A stretch of 64,000 nucleotides of DNA, taken from assembly GCA_002503845.1 (NCBI GenBank), contig DASO01000010.1, positions 122,935-186,934 on the forward strand. Direction: 5' to 3'. Of this stretch, positions 27,851 through 37,608 are shown one piece after another; the stretch's first letter is position 1, and each line of letters begins with the position of its first letter. Under the pieces are notes generated by a model that had not been told where the DNA came from, did no database searches, and worked only from the letters and a program-made list of their open reading frames with translations. A program made the translations under genes and the position numbers. The stretch comes from Euryarchaeota archaeon UBA24. Lineage in GTDB: Archaea; Halobacteriota; Halobacteria; Halobacteriales; Hikarchaeaceae.

Positions 27851-28417
27851 ATGAATGACACAGCATTAATAATAGTAGACATACAGAATGACTTTTGCAA
27901 AGGTGGTCCATTAGAGGTTAAGAATGGAGAAGAAGTGATCAGGGGACTTAATGAAATGATAGATAAATTTCATACAGAGGGAAAACCCGTTTATGCTACA
28001 AAGGATTGGCATCCTTTAGATCACTGTAGTTTTCAGACAAATGGGGGATTGTGGCCTGTTCATTGTGTTCAGGGGACCCCGGGGGCTAGACTTCATCCAG
28101 AATTATTGATTGATGACAGAGTAGGTATAATCAACAAAGGTACTGAAACTGGTGAAGAAGCATATTCTGGTTTTGATGGGACAGATTTTGCTGAGCAGTT
28201 AAGAGAAAATAATATATCAAATGTGATTATAGGCGGACTGGCTACGGATTATTGTGTTCACGGGACCACGATCGGGGCTGTAGAAAATGGGTTTTCTACT
28301 TCAGTGATTGAAGATTTGATTAGAGGTGTAGAAGTAAATCAGGGGGATTGTGCCAACGCGATTAAAGAAATGAAAGGCTCGGGTGCAAAATTCATCCAAT
28401 CGTCGTCATTGGTTTAA
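27851..28417 (+). CDS. pncA: Nicotinamidase (isochorismatase family)
   Basis: Converts nicotinamide to nicotinate in NAD salvage. About 188 residues with the catalytic Asp in VDIQNDFCKGG, the metal-site DWHPLDH (Asp and two His), the Lys in IINKGTE, and the nucleophile Cys in GLATDYCVHGT. The ATG at 27851 matches the family N-terminus. An upstream in-frame TTG at 27815 has a purine-rich GGAGGG before it and would add 12 residues. The metal-site spacing separates it from general isochorismatases. Confidence 0.93.
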   Translation: MNDTALIIVDIQNDFCKGGPLEVKNGEEVIRGLNEMIDKFHTEGKPVYATKDWHPLDHCSFQTNGGLWPVHCVQGTPGARLHPELLIDDRVGIINKGTETGEEAYSGFDGTDFAEQLRENNISNVIIGGLATDYCVHGTTIGAVENGFSTSVIEDLIRGVEVNQGDCANAIKEMKGSGAKFIQSSSLV

Positions 28418-28494
28418 TTAATAGAAATACGATAGTTTATACAGTTCATACAATGAGATTCGTTTCCGCCCTTCCGATCTCGGGTTACTTCGGG

Positions 28495-28503
28495 TTTATA
28501 TTT
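28495..28503 (+). promoter_or_regulatory. TATA box of the DUF63 gene
   Basis: TTTATATTT lies ~42 nt before ATG 28541, which would give a ~15-nt leader. It overlaps the start of a longer in-frame reading (28502), supporting the downstream ATG. Confidence 0.5.
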
Positions 28504-28540
28504 GCTGAAATCAAATAAAAAGTATCTAAGTAGAACTATT

Positions 28541-29734
28541 ATGAAACCTACAGAAGATGGGAAATTAAAATTGCTTGTGGACAGATGGGGGAATCTAGGA
28601 TCGTGGTCAATTAGGTTCAAAATTGCTTTGATTTCCATTGTATTAATACCATGTATAATATTTAGAGGAACAATATATGACGTCTTTTGGCGTTACTTTT
28701 GGGGCCCAATACTTGCGGATGCAACCGGATCTGCTTGTGCTGTGAAGGGGACTTCTACTGCTTCAGGGTATGGAGGACAGCTAGTCCGTGGTTTTGAAGT
28801 AGTTCAGTATGCAAATGTGTGTTCAGAGTTAGAAGGAATAGTGGCATATCCAGGATATACCTACGTGTCTGAAGTTGGATATGCACTCATACTAGTTTTG
28901 TTGCTTTTTGCAGTGGCCAGGATGTTCTCACAGATGGGAATCGAACTGGATACGCAACTAGTCTTTTCATTGATCCCATATATGCTATTTGGAGGGGCTC
29001 TTAGGGTTGTAGAAGACGCAAATGACATCGTCCCGGCAGGTGTAGAAGCTACGATTGGGTATCCACTTAATATACTTCTAATAAGCCCGGTGGTGTATGG
29101 GACTATGTTTTTAGTCACAATGGTAGCAATACTAGTTTCCGTAAAACTAGAGAGAATGGGACTTGTGGATAAATATAACCGAAGCCTATTTGCAATAGGT
29201 TCAGGACTCACAGGGGCAATATTATGTTATCTGGGCTGGCTTGTTCTCTCATGGCCTCATGTTTACCTGTATTTAGAAATAGCATTGGTTGTATTAGTGA
29301 TGACAACCATTATTACAATGTTTTTATGGCGAGTGATAAATCGGGGGGGTAGTACGATGGCAGAGGGAGTAGGTGAGATTGGATTGGTTGTTTTATGGTC
29401 TCAAATTTTAGATGGTGTTGCAAATGTAGTGGGCATAGATTGGGTGTATAGATTAACAAGTGGAATGCAGCAAAATCTAGTGCCAAAACATCCCATAAAC
29501 AGAGGGTTGGTGGAAATAGGGTCCCAGTTTCCAGATTGGATAACAAATATAATAGGAACGGCTTGGCCGTTCTTGGTGATCAAGATAGGTGCTGCACTTT
29601 TAGTAATTTATATTTTTGATAAGGAGGCGATGGAAGAAAACCCGAGCTGGACTATTTTGCTTTTAATTGTAATAATAGCAGTGGGTTTAGGTCCAGGAAT
29701 GCGGGATTTACTAAGAGCGGTTTTGGGAATCTAA
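28541..29734 (+). CDS. DUF63 family multi-pass membrane protein
   Basis: About 397 residues with around nine membrane helices and the conserved DUF63 signatures PYMLFGGALRVVEDA (about 147-161) and VLWSQILDGVANVVG. The second copy-like half ends with a hydrophobic C-terminus. DUF63 proteins are widespread in Euryarchaeota and have no proven function. Its 3' end overlaps the convergent YcaO gene by 4 bp. Confidence 0.85.
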   Translation: MKPTEDGKLKLLVDRWGNLGSWSIRFKIALISIVLIPCIIFRGTIYDVFWRYFWGPILADATGSACAVKGTSTASGYGGQLVRGFEVVQYANVCSELEGIVAYPGYTYVSEVGYALILVLLLFAVARMFSQMGIELDTQLVFSLIPYMLFGGALRVVEDANDIVPAGVEATIGYPLNILLISPVVYGTMFLVTMVAILVSVKLERMGLVDKYNRSLFAIGSGLTGAILCYLGWLVLSWPHVYLYLEIALVVLVMTTIITMFLWRVINRGGSTMAEGVGEIGLVVLWSQILDGVANVVGIDWVYRLTSGMQQNLVPKHPINRGLVEIGSQFPDWITNIIGTAWPFLVIKIGAALLVIYIFDKEAMEENPSWTILLLIVIIAVGLGPGMRDLLRAVLGI

Positions 29735-31479
29735 GGATAGGGATGATGGGGTCGATCTAATCTAGATCTAAAGTTGCCAAGTGAAGCGGATACAGTGCGT
29801 GCCCGAGATCCGAAAAAGGGCTTCTCGAAAAAGAGGGGCTGTGCCTCGGGGATAAGTATACGAACGGCTTCGAATCCTATGGTGGCGATATCAGGAGGAG
29901 TGAGTTGGACAGAATAAGAAGACAAATCTAAGGAATGTAAGTGAGTTAGGAGGAAGGATAGCTCTTCAGTTCGTGTGGAGAAAGTAGGAATAGAAAGATC
30001 GTTTGAGGGGATAGCGTCACTATGTCCTATGAAAGATTGTGCTTCTTTTGGAAAATTAGAATAAGTTCCTATTGCGGATGATTGATTGTTTGCGGTATCA
30101 GGACCCATAGATCGTAATTCCATCCAATTCTGTAATGCTTCGGAGAGAGCACCAATTGCTGCACGATTTGGGTTGATATTTGCACAAGAACCTACAGCGA
30201 ATTTCGGCCATTTTGAAGATCTATGAACAGCTACGGTAACTACGGGAATATCTATATCTTGAGTTACTAAGAGAACGGTGGAATCGAGTCCTTTGGAATT
30301 GGCCATCTGAGATAAAAGATCGAACTCAGGATCGTCTGGTGAAAATGCAGAAGGGGGACGGTTGGAATACCAGGACAACATGGTTGCGTCTCGTTCTATA
30401 ACTTCGTATAGGCCGGAGAGTTGGGCTTCTATGAGTGAGTTCCCTATTGCGAGTCCAGTGGTTATTGCGGGTTTATACTGTTCGGAAGGGTACGGGAAGA
30501 CAGCGAATTCTGCAGGTAGCAAAACAGTTTCATTGGAATGAAGATCGATTCCACCAATCCAATCTATTGATTCATCTTTATAAAGATCAGGAGAGGGTTG
30601 GACGAAAGAAGAAGGAGAAATTGAATTTTTGAAACTAGAAGCGGGTCCAGATGTGAATGAATCGGGATCGTAAACTCCGGAACTATATCGCTCTAGAGCT
30701 TCTCCGATTGTCTTAATGAAAGCTTGGTCCCAATCGATGGCAACTCCAGCAGATTGTTTTCGGACTGATTGGGCGGTGAAGGAAGTTGTATCGCATAAAT
30801 TTGCTAGATAATAAGGAGCAGGGAAAGACTCTGCTTCAGAAATTGTATTGATAATTCCGATACGCTCATCGATTGCATATTCTGCACGTTCCATGGTGGT
30901 TCCGGGGATATGGGTCGTGGAGGAATGGTCATTTGAAGAACAAGTAGGTACGGGGAGTAAAAGTCTATGTGTGATGGCACTATTCCCTCCGCTTATGTGT
31001 TCTATAGATAAATCTGAAATCTCGAACACATGGCTATGGGTCATATCGAAATTCAGCATGGAGTTCACTAGGTATGCGGAAAGGGATCCAAGTAAAGATT
31101 CAAAGGATGGGGAAATGGGAATAATAGATTTGGGATTCAATTCTTCCGAAGTAGATAAATTTGATTTTACTCTATCTCGAAGGCATAAATAGCAGGCAGT
31201 GGCAGGGTTAAATAGAGAAATTGAACCGAGGACAGGTGGTATGGAGTAACCACCAAGGCCTCCAAGTTCTATTGCGATCCAACTTGTAGTTATATCATCA
31301 TTCACTTTTTCGAAAAGTGGAGATCCAACGTTGTCAACTACCAGAACCATAGAAAATGCTTTTAATTTAGATTTAGAAACAGATTCTATAGAAATGGGGG
31401 TGACGGAGATTTCAGATTGTTGGAGTGCAAATTCGATGGAAATTGAAGTGGCTCCATCTCCGATAAGACCTATTTTCAC
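29731..31479 (-). CDS. YcaO-domain protein with N-terminal E1/ThiF-like domain
   Basis: 582 residues. The N-terminal ~220 residues start with a Rossmann-like GLIGDGAT and contain one CxxC pair (Cys96, Cys99), as in the partner ('C') domains of azoline-forming cyclodehydratases. Residues ~225-582 are a YcaO domain with ATP-site acidic motifs GEALERY, YEVIERDA and GALSEALQNW. The C-terminus, PHHPYP, resembles the proline-rich tail of azoline-type YcaO enzymes. YcaO proteins use ATP to activate peptide backbone amides. No precursor peptide gene is recognisable nearby. It is co-oriented with, and 25 bp after, the TbsP-like regulator. Confidence 0.85.
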   Translation of the reverse strand: MKIGLIGDGATSISIEFALQQSEISVTPISIESVSKSKLKAFSMVLVVDNVGSPLFEKVNDDITTSWIAIELGGLGGYSIPPVLGSISLFNPATACYLCLRDRVKSNLSTSEELNPKSIIPISPSFESLLGSLSAYLVNSMLNFDMTHSHVFEISDLSIEHISGGNSAITHRLLLPVPTCSSNDHSSTTHIPGTTMERAEYAIDERIGIINTISEAESFPAPYYLANLCDTTSFTAQSVRKQSAGVAIDWDQAFIKTIGEALERYSSGVYDPDSFTSGPASSFKNSISPSSFVQPSPDLYKDESIDWIGGIDLHSNETVLLPAEFAVFPYPSEQYKPAITTGLAIGNSLIEAQLSGLYEVIERDATMLSWYSNRPPSAFSPDDPEFDLLSQMANSKGLDSTVLLVTQDIDIPVVTVAVHRSSKWPKFAVGSCANINPNRAAIGALSEALQNWMELRSMGPDTANNQSSAIGTYSNFPKEAQSFIGHSDAIPSNDLSIPTFSTRTEELSFLLTHLHSLDLSSYSVQLTPPDIATIGFEAVRILIPEAQPLFFEKPFFGSRARTVSASLGNFRSRLDRPHHPYP

Positions 31480-31504
31480 GGTATAACTTGTGCATCACAG
31501 ATGT

Positions 31505-32326
31505 TTATCCATTACGGGGGAGTAATTCGGTTGCAGTGGTTAATAAGTTCTCAGGAGGGCAGGTCTCGAGCAGGGGGTGGGTTAGCCGGAGGCGGAGGCG
31601 AGGTCTTCCTACATTAACCGGAACCGTTTCAGTTGTAATCAGATTTAGTTGTTCCAATAGTTGTTTAGTTCGTGAAAAAGTTGCCCTGCTTGCAATGCCT
31701 ATATCTTCGCCCCAGCGTGAAAGATCATATAGAAGGAGTTGGTTGCGTGCTGCGATTAGTAAACTCAATGCAACTTCATCCATAAAGTCATAGGTTGATG
31801 GAAGTTTTTGGAGAGAGAAAAGAGCGGTGGAAAAATCGGATTGGAGAGTAGTTCCAAATTGGGACTGAAGCGAATCCAAGACTAGAGAGAAGGGAGGAGT
31901 TGCTATATGGAAAGGTATAGATTGAGACCACAGATTATTGTAGAAGGTGTAAACATCTTCGGTTATGGGTTGGGCAGGGGTAGTGAGTGTCAAGGTTGAA
32001 TTTCCGGCGTTTATTATAGTGATGAGGGAATTGCTAGTTAGCAATAGCTCGTTCGTGGGCAAAGTTTCTGCAGTTCGGAGTTCCAAGAGTCCAGTACTAG
32101 ACAGTTCAGATAGATAGCTAGCTGTAATAAAATCATTTGTCGTTTCTTTAATGATGGCCCCATCGGACAGTATTCTAATGGAGGGAGGGTCAATTGAAGT
32201 GAATAGTAGATTAGTTATAGAAGTAATTAGTCGCTTAGAGGGACCGATTAAAAAAATTTGTCCGATATTTTCAGAAAAAAGTGTTTGTAACGTGGAGTCC
32301 AAATCGCGATTGAAAATAGAATCCAT
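31505..32326 (-). CDS. TbsP-family (DUF5821) transcriptional regulator
   Basis: 273 residues. The C-terminal winged-helix part closely follows the haloarchaeal DUF5821/TbsP pattern: LLIAARNQLLLYDLS, WGEDIGIASRATFSRTK (recognition helix), and VGRPRLRL. TbsP in Haloferax works with TrmB in control of sugar metabolism and gluconeogenesis. The N-terminal ~170 residues are a poorly conserved sensor-like domain. The protein is unusually rich in Ser/Thr/Leu and poor in Lys and Asp/Glu compared with neighbours. It probably heads a two-gene operon with the YcaO gene. Confidence 0.8.
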   Translation of the reverse strand: MDSIFNRDLDSTLQTLFSENIGQIFLIGPSKRLITSITNLLFTSIDPPSIRILSDGAIIKETTNDFITASYLSELSSTGLLELRTAETLPTNELLLTSNSLITIINAGNSTLTLTTPAQPITEDVYTFYNNLWSQSIPFHIATPPFSLVLDSLQSQFGTTLQSDFSTALFSLQKLPSTYDFMDEVALSLLIAARNQLLLYDLSRWGEDIGIASRATFSRTKQLLEQLNLITTETVPVNVGRPRLRLRLTHPLLETCPPENLLTTATELLPRNG

Positions 32327-32436
32327 TTTTCGTAAAAGGACTATTGATTTTCAGATATATACTTGTTTTGGCTTAAATGAGAGATACAGGATCCTATGGG
32401 AGTTTGAAAAAAAGTCACCCAATGTGTTGATTTAAA

Positions 32437-35064
32437 TCAAAGATGAAGTAAAATTGTGGCATTGGGAAGCGTGAGTACATTGACTTCTTTTCCTTCGTCT
32501 GTTTGATATTCTTCCATAATTTTGATCGCGTCTGGATTTATTGAGACCTCAGATCCATCTATTTCGAGTTTAAGAATTCCATTTGTTTCAAGTTGGAGTT
32601 TTACATCGGATATGGGCATTTCCTTTATTGCAGAGACAATGGTGTCTGATTTTTCACGGAAAATTGGGCCGATTAAACTGTAGTCTATTTGGATATCGGA
32701 GGGTGCAAGATTAAGATCAGGCTTTCCAGATTTTAAAGAGATTGGGGCATTAATGGCAGCAGACAGATCCAATGTATCGATTTGGTTTATTCCGGGGATG
32801 TAAAGCTCTACAGTGCTTATTTTTTCGTTGAGTGCCATTCCAGAATTCGCTTTCCAAGAGCGGATACTTTGGGCTATGTCGATTATGAGTCCTCCGGAAA
32901 AACTGATATCAGTAGTATCGGATAATTCAGGGAGGTTCGTGGGCCAAGGTGATGTGTGGACACTGTCGGTTGTCTGAGGAAGTCGAGAATATAGTTCTTC
33001 GCAAATGAAAGGGGTGAAAGGGGATAGCATTACAATAAGTGCGTGTAATGTGAGATATAGAGTATGAAGTGCTGCAGATTTTTCGGGAGTCTGATCGCCG
33101 TATATACGGCCTTTAACTAATTCAATATAATTATCGGCGAGGTCGTGCCAAATGAAATCTCGTAGTTTTCTTAATGCGGAATCGAATCGATATTTATCCA
33201 TGTCTTGCGATACTTCCAGTACTAACGAATTTAGTTTAGAGAATAACCACAAGTCAGCAGTTCGATATGATGGATTTTCCAAAGAGGGTAAATCATTGGA
33301 AAAGTGAGTTGATGAAAAACGGACGATGTTCCATAGTTTTGTTAAGAAGCGGGATGCGCTAATGACCTCTTTCCATTGGAATTGGATATCACTTCCAGGA
33401 TGACCACCCAATGCTATTGCCTGTCTAAATGCATCTGCGGAATACTCTTCAATGACCTCGCTTGGTTGGACAAAATTATTTCTCGATTTCGACATTTTAT
33501 AGCCATCATCTCCAAAAACCATTCCATTGATTAGGGCTTCTTTCCAGGGTTCTTTTTGCACTATTGCTGCGGTTCTCAATATAGTATAAAATGCCCAGGT
33601 TCGGATGATGTCATGTCCCTGTTCTCGAAGAGACGTGGGAGTAAAGGTATTTTCGGGCCATCCACGAACATATAAGGGAGTTATTGAAGAATCCATCCAT
33701 GTATCCATCACGTCTGTTTCGGGTGACCAAGTGGAAGAACCACAATTGGGACAAGTTCCAATAGAAGGATTGGTTTCAGTGGGATCTATTGGCAATTCAT
33801 CTTCTTGTGCAATTGCTATGTACTCACAGGAAGAACAAAACCAGGCAGGAATGGGTGTGGCAAATACACGCTGACGGCTAATAACCCAATCCCAATCCAT
33901 ACTTTCCGTCCATTCTTTTAATCGAAGGAACATGTGTGCAGGAATCCAATCTACAGACTCGGCTTTTTTGAGTATATCTTTAGAGTCTACCTTTACAAAC
34001 CACTGCTCGCGGCTTAAAATTTCAATGGGCGTGTCACAACGCCAACAGACACCAACGGATTGGTCTGTGTTTTCACTTTTGGCTAAATATTTTTGTTCAG
34101 ATAAGGAAGTTACAATTGCACTTTTTGCTTCATCGATTGTCAATCCAGCATAATCCCCAGCTAGTTCTCCGAGATGGCCATCCTCTGTGAAGACGTCTCG
34201 GAGTGGCAGATTATACTCAGCCCACCAGGCGACATCTTGTTTATCTCCAAAAGTACAGATCATAACAGCGCCGGTGCCAAATTCGGGATCGACTGAGTCA
34301 TCTGCGAATAGATGAACTTCGTGTTCAAATAGCGGCACTTTGAATGACTTTTCAAGTGCCCAGGAATAACGAGAATCAGTGGGGTTGACAGCGATAGCAA
34401 CGCATGCTGCTAATAATTCGGGGCGAGTGGTAGCTATTTGAATATCATTTCCTTCAGTTCCGGAGAATTTTAAATAGTGAAGGCTCGCTTCTCGATCTAG
34501 GGTTTCTACTTCGGCGTCCGCGATTGCTGTTTCACATCTAGGACACCAATTTACAGGGTGTTCACTTCGATAAATATGCCCTTGGGAATGCATTTTAAGA
34601 AAAGATAATTGAGTTGTTCCCCAGAAGTGGGGGTCCATGGTTCTAAATTCGTAGTTCCAATCTTGAGAAAATCCTAGATCCAACATGACCTGTTTCATAG
34701 ATTGTATTTGTTTTTCGGTGTAGTCAGAACACATTTTTCGGAAGACATCTCGGGGGATATCAGTGCGGTGAATACTATTTTTCTCTTCCACTTTAACTTC
34801 TGTGGGCAATCCGTGGCAGTCCCAGCCTTGAGGAAATAAAACATCGTAGCCCTGAAGCCGACGGTAGCGAGCTGCGAAATCCATATAACACCAACCAAGT
34901 GAGTTTCCAATATGGAAATTTCCGGTAGGATAAGGAGGAGGAGTATCAATTACGTAGTCTTCTGCCCCAGTGTCTTCGTAGCTATATAGTTGAGATTCAA
35001 ACCAATAGTCCCTCCATTTGGGTTCGATTTCTTTTGGATTATAAAGTTCTGGAAAATCAATCAT
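32437..35064 (-). CDS. valS: Valyl-tRNA synthetase
   Basis: Class I enzyme of 875 residues charging tRNA-Val. The HIGH motif is HIGN in PTGNFHIGNSLGW (about 48-51), a CP1 editing domain lies around 190-340, and the KMSKS loop is GYKMSKSRNN (about 530). Cysteine pairs (CWRCDTP, CSSCEYI, CPNCGSS) mark zinc-binding inserts, and an anticodon-binding domain follows. It has no bacterial-type C-terminal coiled coil, as usual for Archaea. Its ATG is at 35064, 50 bp after gnd on the same strand. Confidence 0.97.
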   Translation of the reverse strand: MIDFPELYNPKEIEPKWRDYWFESQLYSYEDTGAEDYVIDTPPPYPTGNFHIGNSLGWCYMDFAARYRRLQGYDVLFPQGWDCHGLPTEVKVEEKNSIHRTDIPRDVFRKMCSDYTEKQIQSMKQVMLDLGFSQDWNYEFRTMDPHFWGTTQLSFLKMHSQGHIYRSEHPVNWCPRCETAIADAEVETLDREASLHYLKFSGTEGNDIQIATTRPELLAACVAIAVNPTDSRYSWALEKSFKVPLFEHEVHLFADDSVDPEFGTGAVMICTFGDKQDVAWWAEYNLPLRDVFTEDGHLGELAGDYAGLTIDEAKSAIVTSLSEQKYLAKSENTDQSVGVCWRCDTPIEILSREQWFVKVDSKDILKKAESVDWIPAHMFLRLKEWTESMDWDWVISRQRVFATPIPAWFCSSCEYIAIAQEDELPIDPTETNPSIGTCPNCGSSTWSPETDVMDTWMDSSITPLYVRGWPENTFTPTSLREQGHDIIRTWAFYTILRTAAIVQKEPWKEALINGMVFGDDGYKMSKSRNNFVQPSEVIEEYSADAFRQAIALGGHPGSDIQFQWKEVISASRFLTKLWNIVRFSSTHFSNDLPSLENPSYRTADLWLFSKLNSLVLEVSQDMDKYRFDSALRKLRDFIWHDLADNYIELVKGRIYGDQTPEKSAALHTLYLTLHALIVMLSPFTPFICEELYSRLPQTTDSVHTSPWPTNLPELSDTTDISFSGGLIIDIAQSIRSWKANSGMALNEKISTVELYIPGINQIDTLDLSAAINAPISLKSGKPDLNLAPSDIQIDYSLIGPIFREKSDTIVSAIKEMPISDVKLQLETNGILKLEIDGSEVSINPDAIKIMEEYQTDEGKEVNVLTLPNATILLHL

Positions 35065-35113
35065 ATCTAACTTCTGTTAAAAATACGTCGAATAGTAAAT
35101 TGGGAAATCTCTT

Positions 35114-36139
35114 CTATTTCTTTTCATGGTGCCCCCCAAACATGAATCTCATTGCGGAGAGAATTTTATCGGCGAATGGGCTCGACCCCTGAGAATTGAA
35201 TCTAGCAAACAAAGCAGCTGAAAGGGCAGGGGCGGGGACCCCTAAATCAACTGCAGAATTGATAGTCCAACGTCCTTCACCACTATCTGAAACTCTTCCA
35301 GAATAAGTATCCAATCCAGGAGATTCCCGGAGGGCGGCTGCGGTGAGATCTAGCAGCCAAGAGCCAACTACACTGCCACGACGCCATAATTCTGCTACTT
35401 CTGCGATGTCTAGATCGTATTGATAATTTTGAGGATCTTCCATGGGTGCTGTTTCGGCGTCAATGCCAACATATTCTTTTCCTTTATTTGCGGATTTGAG
35501 TATATTGAATCCCTCGGCATAAGATTGCATAATGCCATATTCGACACCATTGTGAACCATTTTAACAAAATGTCCCGCGCCCCAGGGACCACAATGTAAC
35601 CATCCATTCTCTGCAGGGGTGATAGTAGAATCGGGTTGGGTTCTATCGATGGAATTTATATCAGGTGAAAGAGCATCGAAAATTGGTCTACAATAATTTA
35701 TGTCTTCGTCAGTCCCTCCTATCATAAGGCAATACCCACGATCTAATCCCCAAACACCGCCAGAAGTGCCGCAATCGATATAGCCAATATTTTGATCCGC
35801 TAGGCGGATTCCCCGGTCCCGACTGTGTTTAAAATTACTATTTCCATGATCGATGATGATATCCCCAGGACGTACGTGAAGGAGAAGTTCAGATAGGGTA
35901 TCGTCGACAGATCCTGCGGGAATAACCATGAGGAAAACACTTTTTGAATCGGTTGTGTCGTGAACCGAGCTTACCAGTGTTTCAATATCATTCGCATAAC
36001 CATCTAGAGCATCGTCTTCGAAGAGCTTCTTGGCTGCTTCGACATTTCGTCGGTATCCCCAAACTTCATGGTCATTGTTGCGCAATCTACGGGACATATA
36101 CTCACCCATTCTACCGAGTCCTATGACTCCAATTTTCAT
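35114..36139 (-). CDS. gnd: 6-Phosphogluconate dehydrogenase (decarboxylating), short GndA type
   Basis: Oxidative pentose-phosphate step giving ribulose-5-phosphate, the haloarchaeal source of pentoses. The 341 residues have a Rossmann GVIGLGRMG at 4-12, DHGNSNF, GTSGGVWG (substrate loop) and the catalytic Lys in GHFVKMVHNGVEYG. This is the short class without the long C-terminal duplication of E. coli Gnd. A short C-terminal tail rich in His and Lys follows. It may share a transcript with valS downstream. Confidence 0.93.
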   Translation of the reverse strand: MKIGVIGLGRMGEYMSRRLRNNDHEVWGYRRNVEAAKKLFEDDALDGYANDIETLVSSVHDTTDSKSVFLMVIPAGSVDDTLSELLLHVRPGDIIIDHGNSNFKHSRDRGIRLADQNIGYIDCGTSGGVWGLDRGYCLMIGGTDEDINYCRPIFDALSPDINSIDRTQPDSTITPAENGWLHCGPWGAGHFVKMVHNGVEYGIMQSYAEGFNILKSANKGKEYVGIDAETAPMEDPQNYQYDLDIAEVAELWRRGSVVGSWLLDLTAAALRESPGLDTYSGRVSDSGEGRWTINSAVDLGVPAPALSAALFARFNSQGSSPFADKILSAMRFMFGGHHEKK

Positions 36140-36198
36140 GTGTCGTCTTTGTGGACAAGTGAACTTAAGGATGATTACTCGTTTCTATGAGGATAGAT

Positions 36199-36777
36199 CT
36201 AAGGGGATTCGCCGGTTTCGAGGCGCAAGTTAGATACTGGATAAGCGACACAAGTGAGACAATATCCAGAATTGAGTTCGTCTTGAGATATCATTTCTTG
36301 ATCATCGTGGAAGGCCAACTCCGCTGCAGAACCGTTGGTGATTTTACCTGCACAAGAGAGGCAACTACCTTCTCTGCAGGCGTAGGGCATGTCCCACCCC
36401 TGTTCCTCTCCAGCTTCAAGTAAAGTTTGGTTTTCTCGGACTTCGACCGTGAGTCCTTCTTTTACATACTCAATTTTAAATACTCTAGCGTCGCTGTCTG
36501 GGATGTCTTGGGGTCGATGTTTAGAAGATTCTTCGATTTCCGATCCCATATCTTCAGTGGAAGAATCGGTGGCAACAGAGGATCCAATTACTATGGCACC
36601 TGCGGCCCTACTCATTGGTTCCGGGAAAGTCGTCTCAGAAATTGCCAAAGCCCTTTGCGCTAAAATAGATGGGGCTATGTCTTCTTTGGATTGCCATTGT
36701 TGTCCTCTAGAAAAATGAAGACCTACAAAGGCAGCTGTAAGAAAGACGCCTAATGCCATACCCATTAAATCAACCAT
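36199..36777 (-). CDS. Membrane-anchored plant-type [2Fe-2S] ferredoxin
   Basis: 192 residues: an N-terminal hydrophobic helix (about 3-22), a long polar low-complexity linker (about 30-95), then a plant-type ferredoxin domain with cluster ligands in ACREGSCLSC (C-x4-C-x2-C) and a fourth Cys in CLTC. The single helix suggests an electron carrier tethered to the membrane, with the domain on the cytoplasmic side more likely. Related anchored ferredoxins occur in haloarchaea. The redox partner is unknown; the neighbouring gnd and the distant ferredoxin-type GltB are only suggestive. Confidence 0.87.
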   Translation of the reverse strand: MVDLMGMALGVFLTAAFVGLHFSRGQQWQSKEDIAPSILAQRALAISETTFPEPMSRAAGAIVIGSSVATDSSTEDMGSEIEESSKHRPQDIPDSDARVFKIEYVKEGLTVEVRENQTLLEAGEEQGWDMPYACREGSCLSCAGKITNGSAAELAFHDDQEMISQDELNSGYCLTCVAYPVSNLRLETGESP

Positions 36778-36906
36778 ATTCCGGGTTATGGATGGCTAGT
36801 TTAAGGCGGTTTTGATCCCAGATCATAAAAAGAATATCTGAATTTTAGAAATATTGCTTAAAGGGAATGGATAAATTTATTGAAAGCTACTGGGGTGTAG
36901 AGATCA

Positions 36907-37608
36907 ATGGAAAGATTGCAAGTAGCCGTTTTGGATGCGTCTTATAACGATGGCCATGCCCGTAGGAACTTTAGGAGAGAAATGGGAGTAGAAACTATTG
37001 AGTTTGATGTTACAAGAGGGGACTTGCCGCAGAATTTTGATTTTGATGCGATTGTTGTCACAGGGTCCCGTGCTTCTGTATATTGGGAAGATGAATGGAT
37101 TGGAAATTTAAGGGAATGGCTTGAGGAATCGGTTAGAAGAGAAATTCCCCATCTTGGTGTTTGTTTTGGCCACCAAATTATGGCAGTGGTATTGGGGGGG
37201 AAAGTAGAATCGATGGGTGACTTTGAAATTGGATATAATGAAATTCAAAGAGTAGGGGAAAATAGGCTTTTGGAGGGAATTTCAGAGACATTTGTCTCGT
37301 TTTCTACCCACGGTGATGCGGTTGTTGAGATCCCACCTGGATCTCTACTGATTGCAGAAAATGAATATGGAATACAAGGATGGAATAAAGGGAATATATG
37401 GACTGTTCAATTTCATCCAGAATATGATTTGAAGACTATTGAAGATACTACACCTAAAAAAGAAGGCCCACTTATTCCTCGTGCAAAAATTGAAAAAATA
37501 TTAGCAAAATCGACAAAGGTTACATATCATAAAATAAGCGAAACTAAGCGACTGTTTGATAATTTTATAGAATTGGTGTCGGAGGTGAAACGACATGGAA
37601 CAAATTAA
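36907..37608 (+). CDS. Class I glutamine amidotransferase-like protein
   Basis: 233 residues with the class I triad: nucleophile Cys in HLGVCFGHQ (about 85-93) and His-Glu in VQFHPEYD (about 175-182), so it should be catalytically competent. It is shaped like the GuaA amidotransferase domain but has no synthetase partner here; stand-alone homologues include gamma-glutamyl peptidases. Haloarchaea have similar proteins annotated as GMP-synthase-like. The last 14 bp overlap the phosphohexomutase start, implying coupled expression. Confidence 0.82.
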   Translation: MERLQVAVLDASYNDGHARRNFRREMGVETIEFDVTRGDLPQNFDFDAIVVTGSRASVYWEDEWIGNLREWLEESVRREIPHLGVCFGHQIMAVVLGGKVESMGDFEIGYNEIQRVGENRLLEGISETFVSFSTHGDAVVEIPPGSLLIAENEYGIQGWNKGNIWTVQFHPEYDLKTIEDTTPKKEGPLIPRAKIEKILAKSTKVTYHKISETKRLFDNFIELVSEVKRHGTN

